From contig JAKSXM010000263.1 of NCBI GenBank assembly GCA_022575985.1, positions 10,396,001-10,460,000 on the forward strand: DNA of 64,000 nucleotides, given 5' to 3'. Of this stretch, positions 1 to 11,110 are shown piece by piece; the stretch's first letter is position 1; the number at the start of each line of letters is the position of its first letter. The notes below the pieces were generated by a model. It had not been told where the DNA came from, searched no databases, and saw only the letters and a list, made by a program, of their open reading frames with translations. The position numbers and the translations under genes were made by a program. The stretch comes from Anagrus nilaparvatae (lineage: Eukaryota; Arthropoda; Insecta; Hymenoptera; Mymaridae).

Positions 1-199
1 GCGGACATACGTCTTTAAAATAAGAGAGTTAACTCCCTGAATTTAGAGTGAGTTTTACATTAATTTGAGTTTTATATTTTTTTATTAAGGATTTGAAAAT
101 TTCGTTTGTAAATTAGATTATTAACATATTTATGAACAGAGAAATTCTAAAAATTTTAATAAAGAAATATTGATTTTTGGAGCAAATTTAAAGGCCTAG

Positions 200-548
200 G
201 GATGTATTACCGGAAATGCTAAGGAGTATTAAAAACTGAAACAAAATAGCCGAAAACGTTAGAGCCACCATTCTGATGAAAAAGAGAAGGACTTTCTATT
301 CTAGAAAGTCTTCATTTAAGGCAGGTAAGAGGCTCCTTTACCTTAGCTGCGCTTCCCAAACTGGAGTTCTATTGAAAAAGCTGGTTCCGGTATTGGATTA
401 TAAGGTACTAGTTGGTTTACGGGAGGTGAGTTTAGTCGTTATAAATCGTGCCAGTCATCATGTCCTGCAAAGATGGGAAACAAACATACAACCTGGAAAG
501 CCCAAATATGTGTAACGAATTCTCACCTACTCGCATACAAAAAAAAAT
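200..548 (+). mobile_element. Decayed 3' end of an R1-type LINE
   Basis: This stretch follows, with many changes, the end of ORF2 and the 3' UTR of the LINE at 28010-28370. Shared landmarks in the same order are CCGGAAATGCTA, GACTTTCTAT, AGCTGCGC, TCCCAAACTG and GTTCCGGT. An A-rich stretch near 540 may be the remains of the poly-A tail. The 79-codon frame across it (276-515) is a by-product and not a gene. No target duplication was recognised, as expected for an old insertion. Confidence 0.7.
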
Positions 549-1188
549 AACTTAAAATCCTTTATTTACCTTATATTATTTAGTGGTAAATAAATAGTTA
601 GTAAAGTGCATAATCATAAACTCATAAGCTATTTTTGTTGTTTAATTATAATAACTTATGCATTTCAGAAACAAAAAGGTATTCAATAAATGATTGTGAA
701 AAGACCGCATCCCTGACTATGAATCACGTTAAAAATTCTAATAACGCAGGTATGAAATATAATATATTTAATATTAATTTGCATTAAAAAATTGAAATTC
801 ATTATTAGATGAAAGTCAAGAACCCAAGATAAAATTTACTGGTTACAAGGATGAAGTTGAAGAATTTGTAAAAAAAAATGATAAGCATACAAGGTAATTT
901 TTATATCAATTTAAAAACTTTCAATAATAGTTTAAATTTCATCATAAAATAAACATTAGAAATTATAACATTTGAAATTATAACTTTTATAATATTTTTT
1001 TAAGGCAATTTTGCCTCTTTTATCAATAGCAGTAATTAGCTCAATTGCGGTTATTTGTGAGATTTAAAGATTTTTTAATTCAGTAAAATGTATATTAGAA
1101 CCTAAAGGGCTATAATCATGTCGAAAAGTTTTTGTTGTAAATAAGACATATTTTAATTTTATTATTGGTGTTATCGCTCATTTTTTAA
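549..1188. other. AT-rich stretch, nothing recognised
   Basis: No open frame of note, tandem repeat or known element end was seen. Confidence 0.5.
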
Positions 1189-1881
1189 CATGGAACATGT
1201 TTATAGGGAGGGGATACTTCAGAACTTGAAAATTAAGGGGGGGGGGTCAAATTTGTCCTATTTAAGGGGGGTTGTAAAATTTTCCCTATTTAAGGGGGGT
1301 GGTCAAATATGTCCTATTTAAGGGGGGTGGTCAAATATGTCCTATTTAGGGGAAGTGGTCAAATTTGTCCTATTTAAGGGGGGTAGTCAAATTTGACCTA
1401 TTTAAGGGGGTTGGTCAAATTTGTCCTATTTAAGGGGGGTGGTAAAATATATCCTATTTAAGGGGGTGGTAAAATATGTGCTATTTAAGGGGGGTGGGGG
1501 TGGTCAAATTTGTCCTATTTAAGGGGCGTGGTCAAATTTTTACAATTAAAGGGGGGTGGTCAAATTTGTACTATTTAAGGGGGGTGGTCAAATTTGTCTT
1601 GTTTAAGGGGGAGGGGTCAAATGAAACTTAGAATAATTAGGAGACTTTGAAAAATCTGAGCTTAAGGACTTAAGATAATACAGGTTTATGGACTTAAAAT
1701 AATATTGATTTATGGACTTGGAATAATATTGATTAAGGGACTTAGAATAATTCAGGTTTAGTGAATCAAAATAGTTTGGGTAAGGTAATAATTACAAATT
1801 AAAAAATTAGAAATTGTATTGTAATGTTGAGTAACATTTGTATTATGCCTAGTCCTCAGCTGGAAGTAAACATGTTCCATG
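1189..1881. mobile_element. Candidate element with 15-bp inverted termini around a G-rich minisatellite
   Basis: CATGGAACATGTTTA at 1189-1203 is the exact reverse complement of TAAACATGTTCCATG at 1867-1881. A related left end lies at 14012-14026, and a related pair at 34039 and about 34960. The sequence just outside the right end (GCATTTAGG, then TTTACACAAACC and GTTATAAGTT) is also shared by the 1.9 kb and 35.0 kb loci. The mobile or duplicated unit may therefore extend past this terminus. No coding content and no clear target duplication were seen. Confidence 0.45.
1222..1625. repeat. G-rich minisatellite, unit about 25 bp
   Basis: Sixteen or so variant copies of a unit close to GGTCAAATTTGTCCTATTTA followed by a run of four to eight G. 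Units differ by small indels and single substitutions. The array sits inside the candidate element at 1189-1881. The 34.1 kb relative keeps only a single G-run followed by TCAAATGAAACTTA, so the array has expanded at this locus or contracted at the other. Confidence 0.9.
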
Positions 1882-2270
1882 CATTTAGGTTGTGTTTACA
1901 CAAACCGGTTATAAGTTTTTGTTCTTGATTTATAAAATTAGAGAGAAACAAATATTGTTAATCTATTTTAATACAATTTAAAAAATTTTATTTTAAATAC
2001 GTATATGATATAGAAATATATCATTATTTATACATAACTATACGTGCAAGCAGTCAAATTCCTTTAGTACTTTTCAATTCTACGATGCGCGGGTGCATTA
2101 GCATATAATATATTATTATTCAATTTTCTTATTCTTACACGGCTTTGAAAACAAAAAAAAAGTTACAAAAACACGCTTATTGAAAAGTTAAGTATGTTTA
2201 GTATACTAGGCATAGAATTTATATTTACGAGAGAGGGCTCTGTTCGTATATGATATACAACGGTACGTAT
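1882..2270. other. AT-rich spacer
   Basis: Apart from the first 50 bases, which resemble 34974-35015, nothing was recognised. Confidence 0.5.
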
Positions 2271-2573
2271 ATTTATTATTATTATTATTATTAATCTTTA
2301 TTTGCCAATTACAAAATACATGTCATTCAACACACTCAATTGTCAATTATATACATATAATAAAATAATACATGAATCAATAGATACAAATATAATATAC
2401 AATATAATAAAGTTTTATGTGTACTTAAAATTAAAATTAAATAAAGAAAATTTACAATGATACCAATGACTATTCAAAAGTTAACTGTTAATAGTAAATA
2501 AGTAAATAGTTAAATAGTAAATATCAATAATACAAAGTCAATTATAAGATGATTGGTGCAAATGCCACCAACA

Positions 2574-3535
2574 CTATTGTTCATTCTCTAATCTATGAAA
2601 ACGACGATAGGATGGTAAGTCCCTTATACAGGGGGGAATCAAGTTCCATAGGTTCGCGTACTTTACTTGGAAAGAGTATAGACCCCAGTCAGTGGGCACT
2701 ATGGAAACCTTAAGGTCTATGCGAGTGCCTCTGGTAGGTTTGTCTGATTTGTATGGTTCAAATAAAGTGCGTAATAAAGGAGGTTCTCTCATACACACAA
2801 GTCTATACATGATAAGGGATGCAAAGTAGTCAATTCTGGCCAAGTTAAGCACCCAACCGAGACGCTTTCTGTATGGTGTAATATGTTCTTGTCGTCTCAA
2901 ACCAAAAATGTACCTAATACCAGAATTAGTGAGTCTCTTTAATTGCCCACTCAGCTCATTAAAAATATCAGAATAAACTGCTGAGCAGTAATCCAAATGG
3001 GGAATCACAAGAGACTCAATGAGGCGCTTACGAAGTGCTTCAGAGGTACAAGATTTGATGAGCCTGAGACCATAGATTATGCTGTTGACTTTTTTGGTCA
3101 CCTTTGTTACTTGCGGACGCCAAGACAAACAAGAGTATAAGGTGATACCAAGGCTGACAACCTCATCCGCAAAGGGAACACAAGCACCACTATCATTGAC
3201 AACAATTTTGGAAATATTTAATTTCTTAAATGAATTAACTGTGGTAGAAGAACCAAAAACAATCGCTTGTGTTTTCTTTGTGTTTATGGATAAATTATTT
3301 GCATCAGCCCATGTCGCCACTTTTATGGCTTTTTTCGAAAGGTATGCAATACCTTGTTCAATCTGGTCAGTAGGAACCTGGAAATATATCTGTAGATCAT
3401 CCGCGTATAATAGTCTGAAAGTTATGTCATCACTTAATTGGTCTTTAAGATCGTTCATGTAAATACAAAAGAGGAGTTGCCCAAGAACGGATCCCTGGGG
3501 CACTCCAATGTTTGTATCTAGAGGTGGACGAGACT
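2574..3535 (-). pseudogene. LINE reverse transcriptase fragment (palm, thumb and C-terminal part)
   Basis: About 315 codons are open on the minus strand. The fragment opens at the GVPQGSVLG motif (RT block 4), then LYADDLQIYF with the catalytic YADD at 3396-3407, then a thumb and C-terminal region with IPHLDYCSAVYSD and LRRQEHITPYRKRLGW. The end, with FQVKYANLWNLIPPCIRDLP, is characteristic of CR1/L2/Jockey-type LINE ORF2 proteins. No endonuclease or RNase H domain is present. The apparent N-terminal extension of the open frame beyond 3518 comes from the inserted hAT-like element. The real upstream RT sequence (a W-F-x-S-Y stretch) resumes at 4737-4830. The gene is non-functional through truncation and insertion. 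Confidence 0.85.
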
Positions 3536-4728
3536 GCGAGACCAGTATCGGTCTCGTCTCGGTCTCGTCTCGAAATCGAGACGAGACCGAGACGAGAGCA
3601 TTTGTAGAAAATTCGGGACGAGACGAGACATTCATATCGAGACTCTCGGGAAGTCTCGTCTCGAAAAAAAAGTTATTAATACATTTAGTTAATTTAAATT
3701 TTTACAATAAGCATTAAAATTAATATTTTTATTAAGACTGTGTACTTAAAAAATATTTAGAATTATAGTTTTCTTTGATTTATCACTGCATAAATTTTTT
3801 TAAACATTAAGTTTTATTTGATGATACATTATTAACAGTGATACCTTGAATTATCCCCTCGATCTCATAATCTTTTAAGGCTTGAAAAAGTATATGGGCT
3901 AAATCTTTTTCTGGTCAGCGGCCAAAAAGCACGTATTTCCCGGCTGCTGCTAGTCCGGCAAAGACGCGTTTTCTCGACACTGATGCAGAAAAATCGTATA
4001 CGACCCTGGGCCATAAAAAAAGAATGCCCCAAATCGCAGTTTAACATCCTCGGCTTCGCCTCGGAAAGTAATTTACGTGCGATTTGGGCCATTCTTTATT
4101 TTTCTGGCCATGGGTCGTAATATACTATTCCTGAATGTTTGGCTCCTAGCTGATAGTATAAAATCTAAAGTTATTGAACGTAAAATCCAGTGTTCATCAA
4201 TAAAATATGGGCTGTTATTCCATAAAAGGATTCAGTTTTATGATCAGCTAACCAACCATCAAATAATATCAATAATAATCAACCGTCAAAGATAATTTAG
4301 AAACATTATTATTTTAAATCTTAAAAATACGTTACAGTAATTTATTGCAGATAAAAATTTTTTTCTTCAAATGTATACAATTTTAATCAAAAACAATATT
4401 TTTTTATCTATAATTTTACAAAAGAATAACTGCTTGATAAAAATTGTCAGGTTATTTTATTAGCCATAAAAGAAACTCAGCTCAGAGGACGCTTTAGTCT
4501 CACAGGAATTTATAAATTTGTAATTGTTTGTATATAAATAGTTGAAAATTTTATTTTTATAATTTTCCTGAAGAAAAACTTTAATTTTTTCGAGACTTTC
4601 TCGAAAACGAGACGAGATCGAGACGAGACCGAGACGAGACCGAGACGAGACTGCAAAATTTCGAAATTTCCGATACCGAGACGAGACAAGCCTAAAGTCT
4701 CGGTATCGTCTCGTATCGTCCACCTCTA
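3519..4728. mobile_element. Non-autonomous hAT-like element with 8-bp target duplication
   Basis: TAGAGGTGGACGA at the left end matches TCGTCCACCTCTA at the right end. TTTGTATC flanks both sides (3511-3518 and 4729-4736). An exact 8-bp duplication with a TAGAGGTG-type terminus is the signature of the hAT superfamily. Both subterminal regions (about 3530-3665 and 4590-4720) are dense in GAGACGAGAC and CGTCTCG repeats, as hAT subterminal regions often are. No transposase frame is present, so it would move only in trans. It is inserted 15-20 bp from the RT GVPQGS motif of the LINE. Confidence 0.9.
3996..4121. repeat. Imperfect hairpin inside the hAT-like element
   Basis: Two arms of about 40 bp are near reverse complements: ACGACCCTGGGCCATAAAA on the left and a matching arm ending CCATGGGTCGT on the right. 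They are separated by roughly 40 bp. It may be a smaller foldback element nested in the hAT-like element. Confidence 0.6.
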
Positions 4729-4860
4729 TTTGTATCGCGGAAAGTTGATGTTATAGATTTTGATGACACATACATTGATCGTCCACAGGGGTATGACCAG
4801 AACCAAGATAATGATGATCTCGAAAAACCAATTTATACAACAGAGACACGCCAATATTAA

Positions 4861-5090
4861 TAAATAGTGTATTTATATAAAGTTTTATATTCAAAATTCA
4901 AAAGTCCCATAAAAATTTGACCTTGTGACATGCGTACCTGTATAAATAATGATAAATTTTTTATCATAAAATGAATAAAAAAACATGCTTAGATGTGGTG
5001 AAGAATATTTACTCATCCCCCAGATTGTAAATATAATTATAAATGTATTTAGATTGGCGGCATTTACACGCCAGAGATTAAGTAATTTTC
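4861..5090. other. AT-rich spacer
   Basis: Short minus-strand frames here have no recognisable features. Confidence 0.4.
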
Positions 5091-5343
5091 TACGCACCAA
5101 ACCTAAAAGAGTTTTTTGTTACGCAGAAAAGATTTAATGTTTATTTAGTTCTTTAGAGAGGAATTATTTTGAGGTTAATTCTTTTAAAAAGATTAACTTT
5201 TGTTTTAATTCTTTTTGAACAGAATAATAACAAAAATAAATTTTTTTAAAAAAAATTAACCTCAAAACAATCCCTCTCTAAAGAATTAAATAAACATTTA
5301 ATCTTTTCTGCGTAACAAAAAACTCATTTAGGTTTGGTGTGTA
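5091..5343. mobile_element. Foldback MITE of about 250 bp
   Basis: The two halves are near-complete inverted repeats. The ends read TACGCACCAAACCTAAA (5091-5107) and TTTAGGTTTGGTGTGTA (5327-5343). Shared internal blocks include GTTACGCAGAAAAGAT, GTTTATTTA and AGAGAGG. The loop is only about 60 bp. The superfamily is not clear. Confidence 0.8.
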
Positions 5344-5379
5344 TACCATGTCTAAGTATCTATTACTGAATTTAGAATT

Positions 5380-6804
5380 TTTTTTTTTTATAAGGGAAAT
5401 ATGTGAATCTTACATCAGCCATGGAGTGTTTGCAGGCCTTAAAGGCTCGCAAATTTCCATGACCGCCCAGTTGTAAAAGTATACAACTGGGAGACCACCG
5501 GCGACCGCGGATTCTTACTGGATAAACACACTTTAAACCCCCCACGCTTGTTTATCCCAAACCGGAACTCCCTTTTCAGGTATAACTTCAGTTTGGGACG
5601 CGCAGCCTAGGCAGCTGGCCTAGGGACAGGAAGAGCTCTCTACGATAGAAAGCCCTCCTCTTTCTTCTTCAACAAGGTGGCCCTCACGTACTCTGCTACT
5701 TTGGTCCAGTTTTCGGGAGTCCTTAGCATTTCCGGGACCACCGTCTCCGGCCTCCAAATCGGGAAGGGTGGGCACCCCTCCACGTATTCTTCTTCGAATG
5801 TGTGCTCTACTGTATCCTTCACGCCTGGGTAGTGCAAGTACTCCGCTATTGCCACCTTATGCCAATGTTTCAACATGACATAGAAATACCCGTGGCCAGT
5901 TAAAAATTGGGTAAGGAAGAAATCCACCTCCCCATGTTGTCGTATCATCCTTGCTTGCAGCTCTGAAATCAGTGTGCGCGTCCATCGGGCATTTTACGCT
6001 TTCGTAGATGAATTGCTGCTCCAATGCTAACAGGTCGATGGGTATCACTGAAGCAACAACCTGGATCGCCTCTATGGATACCGTGTGGTATGCGCAGGTA
6101 ATCCTCAGTGCCGCTTGCATCTGTACAGACGATATTTTGTGCCTATACTTGGCAAATTTTGTAGTCTTCGCCCAGATTTCCGATCCGTAGAGCAGGACAG
6201 AGTTGACGACTGACATCAGGAGCCTTCGCTTTCCTGGTTTGGGCCCCCCTATGTTGGCCATGAGCCTTGACAGGTAGGATGCGACCTACGCTGCCTTTTC
6301 ATACGAACTCTGAAATTGTTCCCAGAAGGTCAGCTTGTTATCAAGCTGAACTCCCAGGTATTTCACCGATGTTCTGGTTCGGATCGTGTGAGGGTTTCCA
6401 CCGTCGTCAATAACTACATCGAAGTCAGTGAGAACCCTTCGACGGGTCAGCAGTACGATCTCTGTTTTTGGGATCGCAAGCTGGAGCCCGTGCTCGCCCA
6501 TCCAGAAGTTGATCGGTCTCATGACTAGATTCAACTTCTCCTGGGTTACTTCCATGTCCCTGCCAGTTATGGTCAGGGCCACATCGTCGGCGTACCTGAT
6601 CAGGGAAACTCCTTCTGGGAGTTGGACGCGAAACAAGCCATCGTAAAAGACATTCCACAGGTCTGGTCCGAAAACCGAACCTTGCGCGATGCCTGCACTT
6701 AAAACCCTTTCACGCCTGCAATCGAGCGTGTCGTAGAGCAGTCTCCGATCCCGTAGGTAATCCTTTAGTACTTTACCCAGGTACCTCGGTATCTGGAAAT
6801 CATT
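5380..6804 (-). mobile_element. 5'-truncated R1-type LINE with 11-bp target duplication
   Basis: The copy is collinear with the last 1.5 kb of the LINE at 22001-28396, in opposite orientation. It starts within the RT domain (at the position equivalent to about 26855) and ends in the same 3' UTR with a short T-run (poly-A on the minus strand). AATTTAGAATT flanks it at 5369-5379 and 6806-6816. It is a dead-on-arrival insertion produced by incomplete reverse transcription. Confidence 0.9.
5640..6650 (-). pseudogene. R1-type LINE ORF2 C-terminal fragment
   Basis: Three minus-strand reading segments (6286-6636, 5857-6261 and 5640-5948) correspond to the end of the RT domain and the C-terminal region. 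The RT active site reads YADDVALTITG. It is followed by TEIVLLTRRR, then LMSVVNSVLLYGSEIWAK, then the acidic C-terminal stretch. The C-terminal HC..DTVEHTF finger seen in the 27.9 kb copy is damaged here: its first cysteines are changed and a small deletion shifts the frame. This copy keeps the frame across the point where the full-length copy is shifted (near 27285), so the two copies decayed independently. Confidence 0.85.
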
Positions 6805-6816
6805 AAATTTAGAATT

Positions 6817-7240
6817 ATTCCTAAAAAATTATCATGTATAGCTAATATCCTTGCATTGATGATATTTTGCATAATTTGAAACTACATCAAAAATATTAGA
6901 AACGCGATTTTTTGATTTTCAAAAAAATAAAAATGAGAAAAGTAATGAATTCACGCCTATCATACTGTCAAGCTGGAAAAGATTGCCACCTCCCGAATTT
7001 TAAGTGTATCTTCTACAAAAATAGTCCAAAAACTGTCCAATTTTTTTTTAGTAGTGGATTTTTGGTGGTTTCAAGACATACCCAGGTCATTTATTGATGA
7101 ATTAGCTGGCCAGCTTCATTATTTAAATGATAAATAATTAGATAATAATATTGCACTAGATGTATCTGGAGTACTCCATGAATACCACTTTGACCATCTA
7201 TCCACAGATTCAGCAATTGATGAATCAGTTTTTATTCATA
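6817..7240. other. AT-rich spacer
   Basis: No supported feature. Confidence 0.4.
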
Positions 7241-7241
7241 A

Positions 7242-7720
7242 ATAGTATTTTAAGTATCAAGGGCGTAAAGGTTTCGGCACGAGCGTGAGCACTAGCACGA
7301 GTGCTCGGCAAAGCCGGGCACGAGTGATATGTGTTCACGCAAGTGTCTAAAGTATTTCGCCCATGGTGCTTACACTATTTTTTGCCCACCTAGGCGTAGA
7401 ACGAGTGCAGAAAATTCTTTACGCACGAGTTTTACGCCCAGGAGGGCAAAAATGATATTTTTTGTCTTAATCTTGTACCGCTATATATATATCCTACTAA
7501 CATAGGTAAAAATCATGTTTTACTACAAATTTATAATTATGCAAATACATTGAAACTATTCAGAACAGCGTAGGTGAAACATTAATGAAAAATTATAGGT
7601 TCTGATTGATTCTACAATTATAATAGAGATAATAAAAAAATTTAACTGCATAAAGACAGACAGACAAATAAATTTTCAAATATATATAGTATATAGTATT
7701 AAGTTATGTATATATAGATG
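7242..7720. repeat. Dispersed repeat, copy 1
   Basis: A roughly 200-bp GC-richer core (about 7255-7460) with GAGCACTAGCACGAGTGCT and TATTTCGCCCATGGTGCTTA is followed by an AT-rich tail containing CAGACAAATAAATTTTCAAA. The same order of blocks recurs at 8109-8540. The core is rich in short palindromes such as GCACTAGCACGAGTGC. No coding potential is evident. Confidence 0.75.
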
Positions 7721-8108
7721 GTTCTAGAATTGGTTAAATCAAGACATTAAAATTTTATCATGTTTTTCAGATATTTCACTTTTAAACCAAATTTTCAAAA
7801 AATTTAATCTTTCTTATTTTACTAAGTTAGGTTTTATCTAATTTGGTTTTATGTAATTTCGTTCGTTGGACACAGGTACACAAATAAATTATTAAAAATA
7901 CCATAAAAAATAAAAAAATGAAAAAAATTATTTTTACCAGCTTCAAAAATATTTTATAAAATTTTAAAGATACCGCCGTTTTGAATAAAAATTTAGGAGA
8001 ATACGTAAAAATTGGTGCCGAATCAAATACTACAGACTTAATTTGAAAATAAAATTTGTCATTAGTCTCGAGATATTTCAATTTTTTTAAAAATTTTAAA
8101 AAATTTTA

Positions 8109-8540
8109 ATAGTATATTAAGTATCAAGGGCCTAAAAGTTTCGGCACTAGCGTGAGCACTAGCACGAGTGCTAGGCGAAGCCGGGAACGAGTGAAATGTG
8201 TTCACGCTCGTGTCTGAAGTATTTCGCCCATGGTGCTTACACTATTTATTGCCCGCCTAGGCGTAGAACGAGTTCAGAAAATTCTTTACGCACGAGTTTT
8301 ACGCCCGGGAGGGCAAAAAAAATTTTATCAAGATCAAAAACAGCAAAAATTAAATATCTCAAAAACTACGATAGCTGAGCAAAAAATCTATGGCCTATGT
8401 CACCCGCAGACTTTTTTTCTTTATTTTGATACCGGTTTCATGTCAATTGGTTCGGCGGTTCTTGAGTGATGAGGGTACAGACAGATAAACAAATAAATTT
8501 TCAAATACATATAGCATTCAGATTAAGATATTTATTAAAA
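8109..8540. repeat. Dispersed repeat, copy 2
   Basis: Direct copy of 7242-7720, about 870 bp downstream. It shares the AAGTATCAAGGGC start, the GAGCACTAGCACGAGTGCT block, ATTCTTTACGCACGAGTTTT and the downstream AAATAAATTTTCAAATA. The intervening 390 bp is unrelated AT-rich sequence. Confidence 0.75.
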
Positions 8541-8885
8541 TGATAATATTGAAAAAATTGACTATTTTTGATTTTATTGGACACGCATTTATGAATACGG
8601 ACGAAAATACATGAAATTGGTTTTAAAGTAATCTTTAAAGAAATATCTCCAGAGCATTTTTTCATTTTTAAAAAATATTTAAATGATTTCGAGAAATCAA
8701 TATCAGAAGTTAGTGGACGAAAAAGCAAAATAATTTCATTTTTTTTCACTAAAACTGATTTTTCTCAGGATCTAAGAAGTTTTTTGAGACGAGCTTTAGT
8801 GCAAATTTTTCCTTGGAAAAAATAATATCGATTTGACATTTTTTTTTTTTAATTTGAGCTCGCGGTTAAGAATTACAACTGTTTA
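8540..8885 (+). repeat. Dispersed repeat shared with 16855-17200 (inverted)
   Basis: Blocks including GATTTCGAGAAATCA, CTAACTTC/GAAGTTAG, ACTAAAACTGATTTTTC and CCTTGGAAAA recur in reverse order and orientation at 16855-17200. The two copies look clearly diverged. No element ends were identified. Confidence 0.6.
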
Positions 8886-9370
8886 AAGCTAAGAACTACA
8901 AAATTTAAAAAATAAAAAAGTGGCCATTTTCATCACTTCATATCTTAAAATGGATTGTATCAAAATGTAAAAACCAAGTTGCTTTGTATTTATTAAACGC
9001 TTTTCTAACGCCGATTTTTTTATTTTTGATTTCATTCATTCATTAAAGAGAAATATAAAAAAAATGACTCAGAGTCTGATAGCTAAGATCCATTTTTTAA
9101 TACAATGAAATTTTTTGACATCTTCATATAAAAAACAAAAAAAATATATGTTTCAATTTTTTAAAGTTATGAACAATCAATATGACTTTTGCAATAAAAT
9201 ATTATTTATTGCGATTTTTAATTTTTCATGTTTACGACAGACGATATCCATTTTCTTATATTGTGAACTTTTTCGGTATTTTTGATATATAAAATAGAAA
9301 ATAATATATATTGAAAATTTTGTAACTTTTTGACATTTTCATATAAAAAAAAAATAAAATATAGATACTA
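8886..9370. other. AT-rich spacer
   Basis: Low-complexity AT sequence with no supported feature. Confidence 0.4.
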
Positions 9371-10880
9371 ATAGAAAAAAATTTAGAATGGCGTATAGTT
9401 TCTGCTAAAGTCAATAACAATATTTCAATGCAATCATAGCATAAAAATATTTAAACATACATTTTTCATATAAAACAGGACACTATTAGAAAAAAATTTA
9501 GAATGGCATACAGTTTCTGCTACAGACAATAAAAAAATTTCAATGCTATCATTGCATAAAAATATTTGAAATCCCAACTTTTGTATAAAACAGGACACTA
9601 TTCGAAAAACATTCAGATTTACATATAGCTTCTGCCAAAGTCAATAAAAATATTTGAAATCCCAACTTTTGTATAAAACACGACACTATTCAAAAAAATT
9701 TAGAAGTGCGTATAGTTTCTGCTAAAGTCAATAAAATTATTTCAATGCAATCATTGCATAAAAATTTTTGAAATCCCAATTTTTATATATAACAGGGCAT
9801 TATTCAAAAAATTCTAGAATGGAGTACAGTTTCTGCTAAAGTCAATAATAATATTTCAATGCAATCATTGCATAAAAATATTTGAAAGTCCAACTTTTGT
9901 ATAAAACACGACACTATTCAAAAAAATTTAGAAGTGCGTATAGTTTCTGCTAAAGTCAATAAAATTATTTCAATGCAATCATTGCATAAAAAATTTTGAA
10001 ATTCCAACTTTTGTATAAAACAGGAAACTATTCAAAAAACATTCAGATTGACATATACTTTCTGCTATAGACAATAAAAATATTTCAATGCAATGATTGC
10101 ATAATTTTTGAAATTCCAACTTTTGTATAAAACAGGACACTATTAGAAAAAAGTCAATAATAATATTTCAATGCAATCATTGCATAAAAATATTTGAAAG
10201 TCCAACTTTTGTATAAAACAGGACACTATTAGCAAAAAGTCAATAATAATATTTCAATGCAATCATTGCATAAAAATTTTTGAAATCCCAATTTTTATAT
10301 ATAACAGGGCATTATTCAAAAAATTCTAGAATGGAGTACAGTTTCTGCTAAAGTCAATAATAATATTTCAATGCAATCATTGCATAAAAATATTTGAAAG
10401 TCCAACTTTTGTATAAAACCGGACACTATTAGAAAAAAATGTAGAATGACGTATAGTTTCTGGTAAATTCAATAACAATATTTCAATGCAATTATTGCAT
10501 AAAAATTTTTGAAATTCCAACTTTTGTATAAAACAGGACACTCTTAGAAAAGATTCAATAATAATATATCAATTTAATCTTTGCATACAAATATTTGAAA
10601 TTACAAAATTTCGATAAAACAGAACTCCACTACATTTAAATGGTACATATTCAAATAAAGTCAATAATAATATTTCAATTCTATGATAGCATTAAAATAT
10701 TTATAATTAGAACATTTATATAAAGCATTATAGAAAAATATATATTTCATACAAATATATATTAGAATATAATTTACAATAAATCATTGCATAAAAATAT
10801 TTTTAAAATTCCAACTTTTGTATAAAACATGACGCTATTCAAAAAAATTTAGAATGGCGCATAGTTTGTGCTTTTTTCTT
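9371..10880. repeat. Satellite-like tandem array, unit about 115 bp
   Basis: About 12-13 variant units. Each contains TTTCTGCTAAAGTCAATAA, TTTCAATGCAATCATTGCAT, CCAACTTTTGTATAAAAC and GGACACTATT. Several units lack the TAGAATGGCGTATAG segment, giving shorter periods of about 85 bp around 10140-10260. The centre of each unit is the palindrome ATGCAAT-N-ATTGCAT. Units decay towards 10880. Confidence 0.9.
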
Positions 10881-10894
10881 TTATTTTTAAAGTA

Positions 10895-11110
10895 TACCTT
10901 AAGTTTTGGAGGTCACTAAATCCAAGTCTGATGTCAAATTGACATTATTGACAGTTATCAGCTGTCAACTAGCTGTCAAATTGACAACAGAATACAAAAA
11001 GCTTAAAATAATGATTTCACAATATGTTTTCGAGGTTGCTGAGTTCAAATCTGATGTCATAATGACAAAGTTCACAGTTGGCAGCTGTCATACATTAAAA
11101 GATGTATCCT
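10895..11110. repeat. Fragment related to the CAGCTGTCA-rich palindrome at 51.4-54.1 kb
   Basis: Contains TCAGCTGTCAACTAGCTGTC and several further GACA/TGTC-type CAGCTG motifs, the same vocabulary that fills 51418-54170. The 140-codon open frame over this stretch (10906-11328) has no recognisable domain and is probably fortuitous. Confidence 0.5.

Larger units (their letters stand above)
2271..4860 (-). mobile_element. 5'-truncated CR1/L2-like LINE, interrupted by a hAT-like element
   Basis: On the minus strand the reverse transcriptase reading begins near 4850, is interrupted by the element at 3519-4728, and resumes at 3518. The coding part ends at 2574. The 3' UTR then runs to an (AAT)n tail (plus-strand ATT repeats at about 2273-2293). 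A short microsatellite tail instead of poly-A is typical of CR1, L2 and I-type LINEs. Everything upstream of the RT palm is missing, which fits 5' truncation at insertion. A frame change near 4815 shows the upstream piece is also decayed. Confidence 0.8.

Noticed and set aside
276..515. 79-codon open frame as a small gene
   Set aside because: It crosses from decayed LINE ORF2 end into the LINE 3' UTR, whose order matches 28080-28350.
3865..4295. Possible coding frames on both strands inside the hAT-like element
   Set aside because: They overlap the internal hairpin and show no hAT transposase motifs.
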